Part shown: positions 1-8,750 of the stretch, piece by piece
Numbering within the stretch: position 1 is the first letter of the stretch
Layout of the letters: the number at the start of each line of letters is the position of its first letter
Assembly (NCBI GenBank): GCA_036508135.1
Contig: DATCHW010000117.1
Span: forward strand, 5,557 to 69,556
Origin: DATCHW01 sp036508135
GTDB taxonomy: Bacteria > Bacteroidota > Ignavibacteria > Tepidaquicellales > Tepidaquicellaceae
DNA length: 64,000 bases
Reading direction: 5' to 3'
Translations under genes and position numbers: made by a program
Notes under the pieces: model-generated
The model's input: only the letters and a program-made list of their open reading frames with translations
Told to the model about the DNA's origin: nothing
The model's database searches: none

Positions 1-2485
1 CAATTGCGCGTGTAAAAGCAACATATAACAAATTAAGGTTATCGACTTTCGTGAGGTAATATTCATTCAGGAAATCATTTTCAAAATAAGTATTTGTAAG
101 CGAATTTGACGGCTTTACAAAATATGCGGAGGATTTATCAAATGGCGGTTTATCCGAACCGACCACAATCAAATCCTTGCTGCTGTCAATATCTAAATCC
201 CAGTTTGCAAAAGGTATGATAATTATTTTATTCTGTAATCCTTTTGCTTTATGAACCGTCATTACTCTGATTGCATCGAGTTCATCGGGAAGGGATATGG
301 AATGTTTCTCTTTGTTCTCTTCCCACCAGTCAAGAAAACTTATAATGTCCGTATTGTTCTTTTTTGAGTATTCAAGTATTACATCCTGGAATTTCAGCAG
401 ATAAGCATCGGGCTTGCTGTTAAGAACAAAGGTTTGTATCAGGTTTTCTGTCAGTTCATATACCGTAAGGCTCCCGAGTGATGCCTTTATTTTTGTTTTA
501 TCATCATTTCTGAAAAATCCCCCGGGTAATTCCGTAAAAAATAATTCCTTTGATTCTTTTTTATGTTTATTAAACAAATTGTCAGGTGCAGGCTCTTCGT
601 TCTTAAGATATACAAGATAGTTATACAGCATCTCGGTTCGTGCAAGAGTATTCCTGTGATCCGAAATATACCTGAACGCATTTATCAGAAAATTAATTTT
701 AGGTGAGTTAAATAGAAGAAGTGACTCAGATGAAACAACATTCAAGTCATGTTCTGCAAGAAAGTTAGCTATATCTGCCGCTTCTCCGTTTTTACGTGTT
801 ATCACGGTAATATCCTTGTAGTCGAAACCATCGGCGATACATTCATTGATAGATTCTATCATTCTTTTCCTGCACTTATCTGCCGGTGTTTCCTCATCTT
901 CATCAACCGGTTTGTAAAAGGTGAAATTTACATATCCGCCTTTTTTATTCTTGTCGGGAGTTTGTTCTACCGCATTGTAAGTTCTTCCGATAAGTTCTGC
1001 ATATTCACTGTCTGTCCCAGGTTCATCTTTCTTGAATATATATTTCTCTTTTGCTCTTGTAAAAAAATCATTATTGAAATTTACTATCGCATCAAAACTT
1101 CTGAAATTTTTATCAAGATTTTTATTTTCGGTTGAATCTCTGAAATTATCGAGGTCTTTGTAAATCTGCTCGAGCATCAGTTTCATATTCCCGTTTCGCC
1201 ACCTGTAAATCGCCTGCTTAACATCTCCGACTACCATTGAAAAATTATTTTCACTGAGTGAATTTACGATTAATGGGAGGAAATTCTTCCACTGATAGTT
1301 TGATGTGTCCTGGAATTCATCAATTAAAAAATTCTTTATTTTGTTGCCCGTTTTTTCGTAAATGAATGGACAATTATCGTCAGATATAATGCTTTCAAGC
1401 ATAAAATTAACATCGGAAATAAAAAGAATCTTATTTTCATTTCTGTAATCCCGAAGCTTTCTTGCGAGATCTTCAAAAATTCCGATTATATAAACCGTAT
1501 TAAGCACTGCAAGTGCACTGAAATACTCTTTCTTCCCGTTTTCAAAATAGTCTATTACATCGTGAAGAAGTTCATCAAGTCCTTCATCGAGAGCTTTATT
1601 TATTTGTGGTATATTATTTGAATCCTTTTTGTACCATTTAGTCCTGTCATTATATGCATCTAAAGTGCGTTTTCCGGGTTCATAATCTCCTTTGTTTCTA
1701 AGGTGATTCAAAAGATAACCCATTACACCCGATTTCTTCTGAAAAAAATCATCGATTGTAAGTTTGTGTCTTTTCATTATCTCTTCCGCTTCTTTGCTTT
1801 TCTCGAACATAAAGTTCTCAAATGTATATTTTATGTTCTTCAATTCTATTGTGAGTTCACTTACACGTTTCTTAGTATCTGCAATGTCCATATACTCCAG
1901 AATGTTTTTCTTCTCGCGGTATCTCTCTTTGAATATTTCTTTGGCAAGTCCTTTGATGTGTTTGTCAATTTTCCACCCCTTGTCATCATCAATATTATTA
2001 AAAACATATTCGGTTAGATACTCTGTTAGTTCCTCATTTGTTCCGATTTCATCGAGCATTTCATCCGCAACTTTCTCCAGTACATCATCCTGCTGTAATT
2101 CGATATCGTATCCGATTTGCAATTTCATTTCCCTTGCGAAACTTCTCAGTATCCTTGTAAAGAAGCTGTCAATTGTCGATACGTTAAAATCCGAGTATCC
2201 GTGAAGAATGTTTTCCAGAACTAATTTTGCCTGTCCTGGGATATCTTTTATTTTTGTTTCTGCGGCAAGGTCTTCACATAAATTTTTTTCTTCCCCCTCG
2301 GCAAGTTTTTTCAGAGTTTCAATTATTCTCACGCTCATTTCCGCAGTTGCCTTAGTCGTAAACGTAACAGCTAAAGTTTGCCGGAAATCTGAAGGATTCT
2401 TTAGGACTATTTTCAGGTATTCCTTAACCAATGTGTAAGTTTTTCCCGAACCCGCCGATGACTGATAAACTATAAAATTTTTCAT
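1..2485 (-). CDS. UvrD/AddA-type ATP-dependent helicase-exonuclease, 3' end cut by window edge
   Basis: Superfamily 1 helicase that should unwind DNA during recombination or repair. The frame is open from the ATG at 2485 to the window start, about 828 codons. Visible motifs, in order: Walker A SSAGSGKT at residues 9-16, motif Ia AVTFTTKATAEM near 45, motif II LIDEFQDT near 385-393, motif III GDVKQAIYRW near 420, motif V MTVHKAKG near 740 and motif VI YVAFTRA near 822. The window ends just after motif VI, so a C-terminal RecB-family nuclease domain, typical of AddA/RecB, cannot be confirmed. It lies 8 bp downstream of the SemiSWEET gene on the same strand. An AddB partner may lie to the left, outside the window. 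AddA-like is preferred to PcrA/UvrD because of the N-terminal QSSAGSGKT and the long helicase insert, but this is inference. Confidence 0.9.
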   Translation of the reverse strand, partial: MKNFIVYQSSAGSGKTYTLVKEYLKIVLKNPSDFRQTLAVTFTTKATAEMSVRIIETLKKLAEGEEKNLCEDLAAETKIKDIPGQAKLVLENILHGYSDFNVSTIDSFFTRILRSFAREMKLQIGYDIELQQDDVLEKVADEMLDEIGTNEELTEYLTEYVFNNIDDDKGWKIDKHIKGLAKEIFKERYREKKNILEYMDIADTKKRVSELTIELKNIKYTFENFMFEKSKEAEEIMKRHKLTIDDFFQKKSGVMGYLLNHLRNKGDYEPGKRTLDAYNDRTKWYKKDSNNIPQINKALDEGLDELLHDVIDYFENGKKEYFSALAVLNTVYIIGIFEDLARKLRDYRNENKILFISDVNFMLESIISDDNCPFIYEKTGNKIKNFLIDEFQDTSNYQWKNFLPLIVNSLSENNFSMVVGDVKQAIYRWRNGNMKLMLEQIYKDLDNFRDSTENKNLDKNFRSFDAIVNFNNDFFTRAKEKYIFKKDEPGTDSEYAELIGRTYNAVEQTPDKNKKGGYVNFTFYKPVDEDEETPADKCRKRMIESINECIADGFDYKDITVITRKNGEAADIANFLAEHDLNVVSSESLLLFNSPKINFLINAFRYISDHRNTLARTEMLYNYLVYLKNEEPAPDNLFNKHKKESKELFFTELPGGFFRNDDKTKIKASLGSLTVYELTENLIQTFVLNSKPDAYLLKFQDVILEYSKKNNTDIISFLDWWEENKEKHSISLPDELDAIRVMTVHKAKGLQNKIIIIPFANWDLDIDSSKDLIVVGSDKPPFDKSSAYFVKPSNSLTNTYFENDFLNEYYLTKVDNLNLLYVAFTRAI

Positions 2486-2493
2486 ATAAATAT

Positions 2494-2793
2494 TTATCCG
2501 TACTTAATTTTCAGATACAACATCAGACACATTATTACGAAAGATATGCTATTAGCAGCTATGAGAGGTATATTCAAAATGAGTATTCCGTAAATAAGCC
2601 ATAATCCAATTCCAGTTAATAGCATAATTAAAGTCTGAATTGATAAATCTTTCGTGTGTTTTGTCTTTATTGCTTTTATAGACTGTGGCAGGAATGAAAA
2701 AGTTGTAAATCCTGCCGCCACAAGACCTAATATTAATATTAATTTATCTGCCACTAATTTATTAAATTTGTAATTGTATTTTTGTTTCTTCAT
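2494..2793 (-). CDS. SemiSWEET-type sugar transporter
   Basis: A 99-residue, three-helix PQ-loop protein. SemiSWEETs dimerise in the inner membrane and pass mono- or disaccharides down their gradient. Hydrophobic segments lie at about 16-35, 50-74 and 76-96. The PQ motif (FLPQSIKAIKTK, about 34-45) is followed by the family-typical LSIQTLI and GLWLIYG, and the protein ends in LYLKIKYG. Length is normal for the family. It precedes the helicase gene by 8 bp, and its start codon lies 4 bp from a REP palindrome. The substrate cannot be read from the sequence. Confidence 0.87.
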   Translation of the reverse strand: MKKQKYNYKFNKLVADKLILILGLVAAGFTTFSFLPQSIKAIKTKHTKDLSIQTLIMLLTGIGLWLIYGILILNIPLIAANSISFVIMCLMLYLKIKYG

Positions 2794-2796
2794 TTT

Positions 2797-2846
2797 CCCC
2801 GTCGTTTACGACGGGGTATGGTCCACAAACAACTCCGGCTTTAGCC
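2797..2846. repeat. REP element, copy 1 (downstream of the RAYT transposase)
   Basis: A perfect palindrome with 7-bp arms, CCCCGTCGTTTACGACGGGG (2797-2816), is followed 20 bp later by the short hairpin GGCTTTAGCC (2837-2846). The same palindrome-plus-hairpin unit recurs at 3365-3461 and, with a changed central loop, at 3294-3344. Together the copies bracket the transposase gene. Confidence 0.85.
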
Positions 2847-2852
2847 TAAATT

Positions 2853-3272
2853 CTAGATACCTAATACTTTTAAAATATCATTTAGTTCCTCTTTATAAGA
2901 TTTTTTCTTGTGATGCTCTTCTTGATTTTCGATATATTTTCTAACAGTATTAACCAAGGATTCACTCACAGAAATAGCATAATAGTCATTTTGCCATTCA
3001 AGTTTTCTATTAAGTAACTTAAGAGAATTTATCCAATGAGAAAATTCACCTTTAATAAGGTTCATTATCCTAGATATATTCTGATCGTTTCCTAATGAAA
3101 TTAAGCAGTGAACATGTTCAACAGAACCATTAATCCGATCGATAAATATTTTATTATTTATAGAATATTCTTTAATATGAACTAATAATTGATGACGAAT
3201 TTCTTTTGTCAGAACAGGTATTTTATCTTTCGTGTTCCAAACGCAATGTATCCAGATCTTGATGAAAGACAT
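2853..3272 (-). CDS. REP-associated tyrosine transposase (RAYT, IS200/IS605-like Y1 transposase)
   Basis: A 139-residue HUH single-strand transposase. The metal-binding HUH motif is seen as HVHCLISL (about 114-121) and the catalytic tyrosine in YIENQEEHH near the C-terminus. The N-terminal FIKIWIHCVWNTKDK is typical of IS200-like transposases. Enzymes of this family nick single-stranded DNA at hairpins. REP palindromes lie on both sides (2797-2846, 3294-3344, 3365-3374, 3412-3461), which is the arrangement expected of a RAYT with its substrate repeats rather than a full IS605 with TnpB. Length is normal, so the gene may be active. The nearest stop and start of neighbouring host genes are undamaged. 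Confidence 0.85.
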   Translation of the reverse strand: MSFIKIWIHCVWNTKDKIPVLTKEIRHQLLVHIKEYSINNKIFIDRINGSVEHVHCLISLGNDQNISRIMNLIKGEFSHWINSLKLLNRKLEWQNDYYAISVSESLVNTVRKYIENQEEHHKKKSYKEELNDILKVLGI

Positions 3273-3293
3273 AAAAAATCAGTTTATTATTTT

Positions 3294-3374
3294 GGCTAAA
3301 GCCACATTAGTATTGGTACTCTAACCCCGTCGTAAACGACGGGGTATAGTCCATAAAAAAATCCGGCTTTAGCC
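3294..3374. repeat. REP elements, copies 2 and 3 (upstream of the RAYT transposase)
   Basis: GGCTAAAGCC (3294-3303) is followed by CCCCGTCGTAAACGACGGGG (3325-3344) and by GGCTTTAGCC (3365-3374). The hairpin sequence at 3294 is the reverse complement of the one at 3365, so the block holds two half-units in opposite orientation around one palindrome. It begins about 20 bp upstream of the transposase start. Confidence 0.8.
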
Positions 3375-3411
3375 TAAATATTAATCTACTTCTTTTCTCT
3401 TTTTCCATTTT

Positions 3412-3461
3412 CCCCGTCGTTTACGGCGGGGTATGAGTTCACAACAACTCCGGCTTTAGCC
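3412..3461. repeat. REP element, copy 4
   Basis: CCCCGTCGTTTACGGCGGGG (3412-3431, one mismatch in the palindrome) is followed 20 bp later by GGCTTTAGCC (3452-3461), the same spacing as at 2797-2846. It sits between the glycyl-tRNA synthetase stop and the transposase promoter region. Confidence 0.82.
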
Positions 3462-3496
3462 TAAATTATTAATATGATAATTTTAAAAAGAACTAA

Positions 3497-4864
3497 TCAC
3501 TTCACTCTCTCAAGTACATACGTTGAAGCAGTATCTTTGTTTATTCTTATCTGTTCCATTGTGTCCCTGTTTCTTACTGTTACAGTATTATCCTCAAGTG
3601 TCTGGGAATCAATTGTGATACAGTAAGGTGTCCCGCATTCATCCTGTCTTCTGTATCTTCTTCCTACTGCACCGGAATCATCATAAAATACCCTGAAATA
3701 TTTTCTCAGATCTTCTGTTATATTATGTGCGAGTTCCTGCATACCATCCCTGTTTACAAGCGGAAATACAGCCGCTTTTATAGGTGCAAATGCCGGATGG
3801 AAATGCAAAACTGTCCTTACTTCAGTGGATATTGTACCATCTGAGTTTTCCTTTTTCAGTTCTTCTTCTTCATATGCATCCACAAGGAATGCCATCAGAC
3901 TCCTCGATGCACCGGCTGAAGTTTCAATAACATATGGAATATATTTTTCCTTTGACTGTTCATCAAAATACTCCAATTTTTTTCCCGAATATTCGGTATG
4001 CCTTCCTAAATCGTAATCAGTCCTGTTGTGAATCCCTTCAATCTCTCCCCAGCCGAAAGGAAATTCATATTCTATATCTGCCGCAGCTTTTGCATAATGT
4101 GCAAGCTTATCCGGTAATAGAAATCTCATTTTTTCTTTTTTCATTCCGTATTTGATAAACCAGTTATATCTAATATCTTTCCAGTAATCAAACCATTTTT
4201 CATCTTCTCCCGGTTTTACAAAAAATTGCATTTCCATCTGCTCAAATTCCCTGGTCCTGAAAAGGAAATTCTTCGTGTTAATTTCATTTCTGAATGCTTT
4301 CCCGATTTGTGCAATACCAAAAGGAAGCCTCTGCCTCGAAGATTCTTTCACGTTCAGGAAATTTACATATATACCCTGTGCAGTCTCAGGTCTCAGAAAA
4401 ACGGCATTTGAAGAATCCTCAACCGGACCAATGAATGTCTTGAACATCATATTGAAATTCCTTGCCTCGGTGAATTTACCTTCCTGCTGGCATTTGCTCG
4501 CTTTTCTTCCTTTATAACCTTTATTCCCGCATTCAACATCATCAAGCTGGTCAGCTCTGAATCTCGCCTTGCACTCCTTGCAGTCAACAAGAGGGTCAGT
4601 GAAATTCTCAACATGCCCCGAGGCTTCCCACGTTCTCGGATGCATTAGTATCGAAGCATCTAATCCTTCAATATCTTCCCTGTAAGTCATATCCCGCCAC
4701 CAGGTTTCTTTTATATTTCTGAGCAATTCCACACCAAGCGGACCGTAATCATAGCATCCGTTCAAACCGCCGTATATTTCCGATGACTGAAATATAAATC
4801 CTCTTCTCTTTGACAGAGATACAATCTTTTCCATTAAATCTGTTTTCTGGTTTCCTTTTGCCAA
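3497..4864 (-). CDS. glyS: glycyl-tRNA synthetase (alpha2, class IIa)
   Basis: Charges tRNA-Gly with glycine in the cytoplasm. The 455-residue single-chain form is the dimeric type also found in eukaryotes, archaea and Bacteroidota, not the alpha2beta2 GlyQ/GlyS form. Visible features: N-terminal RGFIFQSSEIYGG (21-33), class II motif 1 region, RPETAQGIYVNF (158-169), motif 2 around FRNEI and REFEQMEMQFF (191-215), motif 3 GASRSLMAFL (318-327) and a C-terminal anticodon-binding domain from about 350. An insertion with Cys95, Cys98, Cys112 and Cys125 could bind zinc. It appears to be transcribed alone, followed by REP repeats. Confidence 0.96.
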   Translation of the reverse strand: MAKGNQKTDLMEKIVSLSKRRGFIFQSSEIYGGLNGCYDYGPLGVELLRNIKETWWRDMTYREDIEGLDASILMHPRTWEASGHVENFTDPLVDCKECKARFRADQLDDVECGNKGYKGRKASKCQQEGKFTEARNFNMMFKTFIGPVEDSSNAVFLRPETAQGIYVNFLNVKESSRQRLPFGIAQIGKAFRNEINTKNFLFRTREFEQMEMQFFVKPGEDEKWFDYWKDIRYNWFIKYGMKKEKMRFLLPDKLAHYAKAAADIEYEFPFGWGEIEGIHNRTDYDLGRHTEYSGKKLEYFDEQSKEKYIPYVIETSAGASRSLMAFLVDAYEEEELKKENSDGTISTEVRTVLHFHPAFAPIKAAVFPLVNRDGMQELAHNITEDLRKYFRVFYDDSGAVGRRYRRQDECGTPYCITIDSQTLEDNTVTVRNRDTMEQIRINKDTASTYVLERVK

Positions 4865-5003
4865 TTTTTCTGTGAATTTTATTAAAAAATAAATTTACTA
4901 AATATTAAATTAACAATACATTCAATTTAAGACAGAATGAAATGAATGGATCTTTGTTGAATAAATATTTTAAAATCTTTAAATTTACTTAATAAAAACA
5001 ATA

Positions 5004-5684
5004 ATGATAGAAAAATCTACAATTAAGTTTTTACAAGACCTCAGGACGAATAATAATCGTGACTGGTTCGAGGCTAACAGAGTACGATATCTCGAAGCCA
5101 AAAGTGATATGGAGAATCTTACCTGGCATTTGATAAAGGGACTTTCAGAGCAGGACCCGGAAATCGCTGAGTCAAATCTTACTATAAAACAATGTACGTT
5201 TCGTATTTACAGGGATGTAAGATTTTCCGAAGATAAAACACCGTATAAAGTGAATATGGGCGCATCATTTAATATTGGAGGGAAAAAAGTTCACAATGCC
5301 GGTTATTATTTTCATCTTGAAAACAAAAATATATTCCTTGCAGGCGGAGTGTGGATGCCGGAATCCCGTGATCTAAAACTTATCCGCGATAAAATCAGTA
5401 TGAATTATAATGAATTTAAACAAATACTAAATAACAAATCATTCGTAAAATATTTTCCAAAAGGGATCGATAGGGAAGCATCTTTAAAAAAAGTCCCTAA
5501 AGGATTTAATGAATTCAATCCTGCGGTAGAATATCTGAAACTCAAAAGTTTCACAATATATCACTTTATTCCTTTAGACCTTATTTTCAAAAAAGAACTT
5601 ATTAAATATATTTTGACCGGATTTAAAGCGATGCAGCCGCTTATAAAATTTTTGAATGGAGCTGTAATCGGAATGGAAAAATAA
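5004..5684 (+). CDS. DUF2461 (TIGR02453) family protein
   Basis: A 226-residue cytoplasmic protein of unknown biochemical role. Family features are clear: an N-terminal FLQDLRTNNNRDWFEANR segment, the central FRIYRDVRFSEDKTPYK block, then GYYFHLENKNIFLAGGVWMPE. Length is normal for the family. It stands alone between the divergent glyS gene and the next forward gene. The ATG is preceded by an AT-rich leader without an obvious Shine-Dalgarno, as is common in this phylum. No function should be inferred beyond family membership. Confidence 0.88.
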   Translation: MIEKSTIKFLQDLRTNNNRDWFEANRVRYLEAKSDMENLTWHLIKGLSEQDPEIAESNLTIKQCTFRIYRDVRFSEDKTPYKVNMGASFNIGGKKVHNAGYYFHLENKNIFLAGGVWMPESRDLKLIRDKISMNYNEFKQILNNKSFVKYFPKGIDREASLKKVPKGFNEFNPAVEYLKLKSFTIYHFIPLDLIFKKELIKYILTGFKAMQPLIKFLNGAVIGMEK

Positions 5685-5798
5685 TACTTTTCCTGTCAAT
5701 CCTAATAAAATATATTAATAAAAATTTTAACAATTCTTTTCGCATTGAATTATTTTACATTTATTTACATTATTAAAAAAATTAAACAACAATATTAA

Positions 5799-6539
5799 AT
5801 GGAGACAAAATTAATAACGATAGTTACCGTTTTTTTATTTTCTTTTTCGGTTTTATTGTTTTCTCAAAAAATTAATTACGAGACGAAAAATTATAAAGAT
5901 AGCAGCTCTGAAAAAAGATATCATGTCTCTGTTAACTACCCGCAAATAGTTAATTATAAAGATTCCCGTGTTCAGGACAAAATAAATTCAATTATACAAA
6001 CCGAAATAAATAAAGATGCTGACGATTTCATAAAAGAAATGCAGGACTGGGATTTGACAGACATTCCTGCTGAATTCGGCAGTGAATTTGATTGTACTTT
6101 TTCTGTTTACTATTCGCAGGATAATATTTTTAGTTTTGCATTTGAGATATTTACTTATTATGCGGGTGCCGCGCATCCGTATTCATATGCAAAATGTATG
6201 AATATGGATTTGGCACAGGTTAAAATTATGGATTTTGCTATGATGTTCAGGGATGAAAATGAAGGCCTTAAGAAAATATCCGATTATTGTTTTAATGATC
6301 TTAAAAAACAGTCTGAAAAAGAAGATTTTGGTTTTGATGATGAATGGGTGAAAGAGGGAACGAAACCTGATGTGAAAAATTATGAAAATACCGGTATTGA
6401 ATCAGACGGGCTTCTTGTTATTTTTAATCCTTATCAGGCAGCAAGCTATGCCGCAGGTCCGCAGACTGTAAAAATTCCTTATTCGGAATTGAAGGATTTC
6501 ATTAATCCTAAAGGTCCATTAAGCATTTTTTTGAAGTGA
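5799..6539 (+). CDS. secreted DUF3298-domain protein (RsiV/PdaC-like fold)
   Basis: A 246-residue exported protein. A signal peptide covers about residues 1-22. Residues 30-120 resemble the DUF4163 region and 125-246 the DUF3298 region, with typical AGAAHPYSY, a repeated aromatic-rich beta pattern and C-terminal NPYQAASYAAGPQTVKIPYSEL. In other bacteria the same pair of domains occurs in the anti-sigma factor RsiV and in the non-catalytic part of PdaC. There is no catalytic or transmembrane domain here, so a periplasmic binding or sensing role is plausible but unproven. It is monocistronic. Confidence 0.82.
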   Translation: METKLITIVTVFLFSFSVLLFSQKINYETKNYKDSSSEKRYHVSVNYPQIVNYKDSRVQDKINSIIQTEINKDADDFIKEMQDWDLTDIPAEFGSEFDCTFSVYYSQDNIFSFAFEIFTYYAGAAHPYSYAKCMNMDLAQVKIMDFAMMFRDENEGLKKISDYCFNDLKKQSEKEDFGFDDEWVKEGTKPDVKNYENTGIESDGLLVIFNPYQAASYAAGPQTVKIPYSELKDFINPKGPLSIFLK

Positions 6540-6616
6540 TTATTTATTCTGAATGTTTGTGTACAAGTAAGTAGTTGTATAACCTCTTACTTCTGCACAC
6601 TTATTCTTCTACCATA

Positions 6617-6768
6617 AACTTTTCCACTTTTGCACTTTTTACCTTTTACGTTTTACTTTTTCGCTTTTTAAGTTTTCTACCTTTAAACTTTTCAACTTTT
6701 TAACGTTTTAACTTTTCAACCTTTTAACCTTTCAACGCTTTAACTTTTCAACCTTTTAACCTTTATCG
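6617..6768. repeat. degenerate pyrimidine-rich tandem repeat (CTTTTAAC-like)
   Basis: Imperfect tandem copies of a 9-10 nt unit such as CTTTTAAC/CTTTTCAAC fill the space between the two convergent genes and end 2 bp from the stop codon of the LptA-like gene. On the transcribed minus strand this reads as an A/G-rich leader immediately after the stop. A related but more regular block is at 54316-54587. Confidence 0.75.
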
Positions 6769-6770
6769 TT

Positions 6771-8204
6771 TCACCTTCTTTCCGGTCTGTCTTTTCTTTC
6801 ATTGAACTCAGGCAGTCTAGTACTAACCGTATTTAAAAGCGTCTCAGGAACAAACTGTCCTTTCGGATCTTTATCAATTTTTATCTTTTCCACTTTTTCA
6901 TCTGCATCAAAATATATGAACATATCCTCGCCTTCGGAAATGTTAACTCCGTTCGCTTTCTTATTTTCATAAAGGAAATAAATGCTGTTTGAATTTATGT
7001 TCACTTCGCAGTAATACATTTTTCCGTCCCTGAAAAACATAGTAATATTCTTTCCGCTCATTTGGTCGTATCTATTATTGAAATCAGGGACAACCAGATT
7101 TTGAATCAGGACAAATGATATTTTTGTGTTTTTTAACGAATCAAGTTCCCGGACATAAATAGTTTCTATTTTTCTATCGTTAAGTTCTGCGTGTATGGAG
7201 TCGCCTGTCATCTGCATATTTTCCTGCCACACTACGGGATCTATCATCAGCGAAATATTTTCTTTTCCCTGTATCAGAGTCTTTGCATAAATAGCATATC
7301 CGGACTTCGAAAGGAATTTGTCTCTTATCATTTCCACATTCTCTTTAGCAACGTAATATTCGGGTTTATTCCTGAATGCCTCCATCTGCCCGCTATATAT
7401 GAATAAAGTGTCTTTCTCCTTTTCAATCTGGACGAGTCTCACATTTCCCTTTATAAAAGTATATTTCTTGCCTTCGTAATTTTCGAGGTAATCTCCGCTT
7501 ATCTGTATATTATTATTTTGATTCTCTATTTTGACATTACTCTTTGCAACAGATTTTTTTTCAAAAGAGAGATTGGTCAAAGTGTCAGATGTAATCGTCG
7601 TAGAGTCGCTGATTATCTTAACTCTCGATATGCCGACTGTTTTCCCCTGTGTCTTGTAAAAGTCGATGTTATCTGCAGATATCACCGCAGAGTCAGTCGT
7701 AACTACTACATCTCCTTTTGCAAATGATTCTTCTGTATTTCTGAACCAGGTCAATTCGTTCGATGTGATAACGTATTGAGGATTTGTTATTTTCACATTC
7801 CCTTTGAATAATGCCTTAGCCGGACCGAAATAATATATTCCGCCGTTTGCCGTAAGTGTTGCTTTGGGATCTTTTAATGTCACTCCTCCGGAGCATACTG
7901 CGGTTTTATCATTTCCGAAATAGATTGCATTCGAAGTAAAAAGTGTAAGTGTATCCTGATAAATTTTCACATTCCCGTGAAGTTCTACTTTATTCTCATC
8001 TAAATATTGAGTCGCAGAGTTGCAGAATACTTTTATATTGCCCTGCTCGAAGTTCACATTTCCCGTAGCTTCCCGCACGTTCTTTCCATTTATAACTTTT
8101 CCTTCCAGTTGGTCTGCGTTTTTCAACTCTACTTTTTCCTGTGCATATGAGATTGAAGCAAAAAAAAGTATTGCGAGAATTATATTTGTTTTCAATTTAT
8201 ACAA
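6771..8204 (-). CDS. LptA/OstA-like periplasmic lipopolysaccharide-transport protein
   Basis: A 477-residue exported protein with a signal peptide (about 1-21, ending FASISYAQ). The body is a run of beta-jellyroll repeats of the OstA/LptA type, for example GNVNFEQGNIKVFCNSATQY and later GNVKI, GDVVVTTDSAVISAD, SNVKIENQNNNIQISGDYLENYEGKKYTFIKGNVR (each shown only in part). Such proteins bridge LptC to the outer-membrane translocon. It is longer than E. coli LptA, as is usual for OstA-like proteins in this phylum. It follows lptC by 3 bp and kdsD further upstream, so the operon context supports the role. A low-complexity tract follows the stop directly. Confidence 0.83.
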   Translation of the reverse strand: MYKLKTNIILAILFFASISYAQEKVELKNADQLEGKVINGKNVREATGNVNFEQGNIKVFCNSATQYLDENKVELHGNVKIYQDTLTLFTSNAIYFGNDKTAVCSGGVTLKDPKATLTANGGIYYFGPAKALFKGNVKITNPQYVITSNELTWFRNTEESFAKGDVVVTTDSAVISADNIDFYKTQGKTVGISRVKIISDSTTITSDTLTNLSFEKKSVAKSNVKIENQNNNIQISGDYLENYEGKKYTFIKGNVRLVQIEKEKDTLFIYSGQMEAFRNKPEYYVAKENVEMIRDKFLSKSGYAIYAKTLIQGKENISLMIDPVVWQENMQMTGDSIHAELNDRKIETIYVRELDSLKNTKISFVLIQNLVVPDFNNRYDQMSGKNITMFFRDGKMYYCEVNINSNSIYFLYENKKANGVNISEGEDMFIYFDADEKVEKIKIDKDPKGQFVPETLLNTVSTRLPEFNERKDRPERR

Positions 8205-8207
8205 TTA

Positions 8208-8750
8208 TCAGAATGTACCCGTTACTTTAAATATTTTATAATTCTTTAACCCCTGATCCGATTCAAAACCAATCCCTTCGATGTTTTCTTTAGGGGTTTT
8301 TATTCTGACAAAAACGTCCGAAGAAACTTTCTGATTTTTATTATCCCAGTGCAGTTTTTCAGTTGTGACCGTGCTTCCTTCTTTATTAACAACCTTCACG
8401 CTGTCATAGATATCAATATCCTTTGTTGCATCTATCACTTTCCCTCTCTTGCCTGTAAGAGTAGATACAACAACGCCGCTATTATAAAAATCAACTATTG
8501 CGCCGCTATCCACTAAAGTATATCCCTTTTCATTATAAACGGAAATATGATTTGCGTAGAGAATTGCTTTTACGTTTCCAGAATCAGAAAATATAACTTT
8601 GGAGTTCCAGCTCTCCTGGTCGGGTATCTCCCCTGACTTGAAGTCTGTTTTTGGCGGTTCAAACTTATTTTCGCAGGAATATAAAGTAAGAGATAAAATA
8701 AATATCAATATTAAAAAACAAATAGTATTTAGAATCCTGCCTGATATCAT
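8208..8750 (-). CDS. lptC: LPS export protein LptC
   Basis: A 180-residue lipoprotein-like or membrane-anchored protein. The N-terminal segment (about 7-26) contains ILSLTLYSCEN, so Cys26 could be lipidated. The rest matches the LptC jellyroll: VIFSDSGNVKAILYANHIS..., LTGKRGKVIDATKDIDIYDSV, then VTTEKLHWDNKNQKVSSDVFVRI and EGIGFESDQGLKNYKI. LptC couples the LptBFG ABC transporter to LptA. The start overlaps the stop of kdsD by 4 bp (ATGA), and the LptA-like gene follows after 3 bp, giving a translationally coupled LPS operon. Confidence 0.87.
   Translation of the reverse strand: MISGRILNTICFLILIFILSLTLYSCENKFEPPKTDFKSGEIPDQESWNSKVIFSDSGNVKAILYANHISVYNEKGYTLVDSGAIVDFYNSGVVVSTLTGKRGKVIDATKDIDIYDSVKVVNKEGSTVTTEKLHWDNKNQKVSSDVFVRIKTPKENIEGIGFESDQGLKNYKIFKVTGTF

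Noticed and set aside
749..1135. Forward open frame of 128 codons
   Set aside because: Lies opposite the helicase gene, whose motifs are clear; composition is Phe/Ile/Cys-rich with no family resemblance.
1703..2204. Two overlapping forward frames of 104 and 146 codons
   Set aside because: Antisense shadows of the helicase coding sequence.
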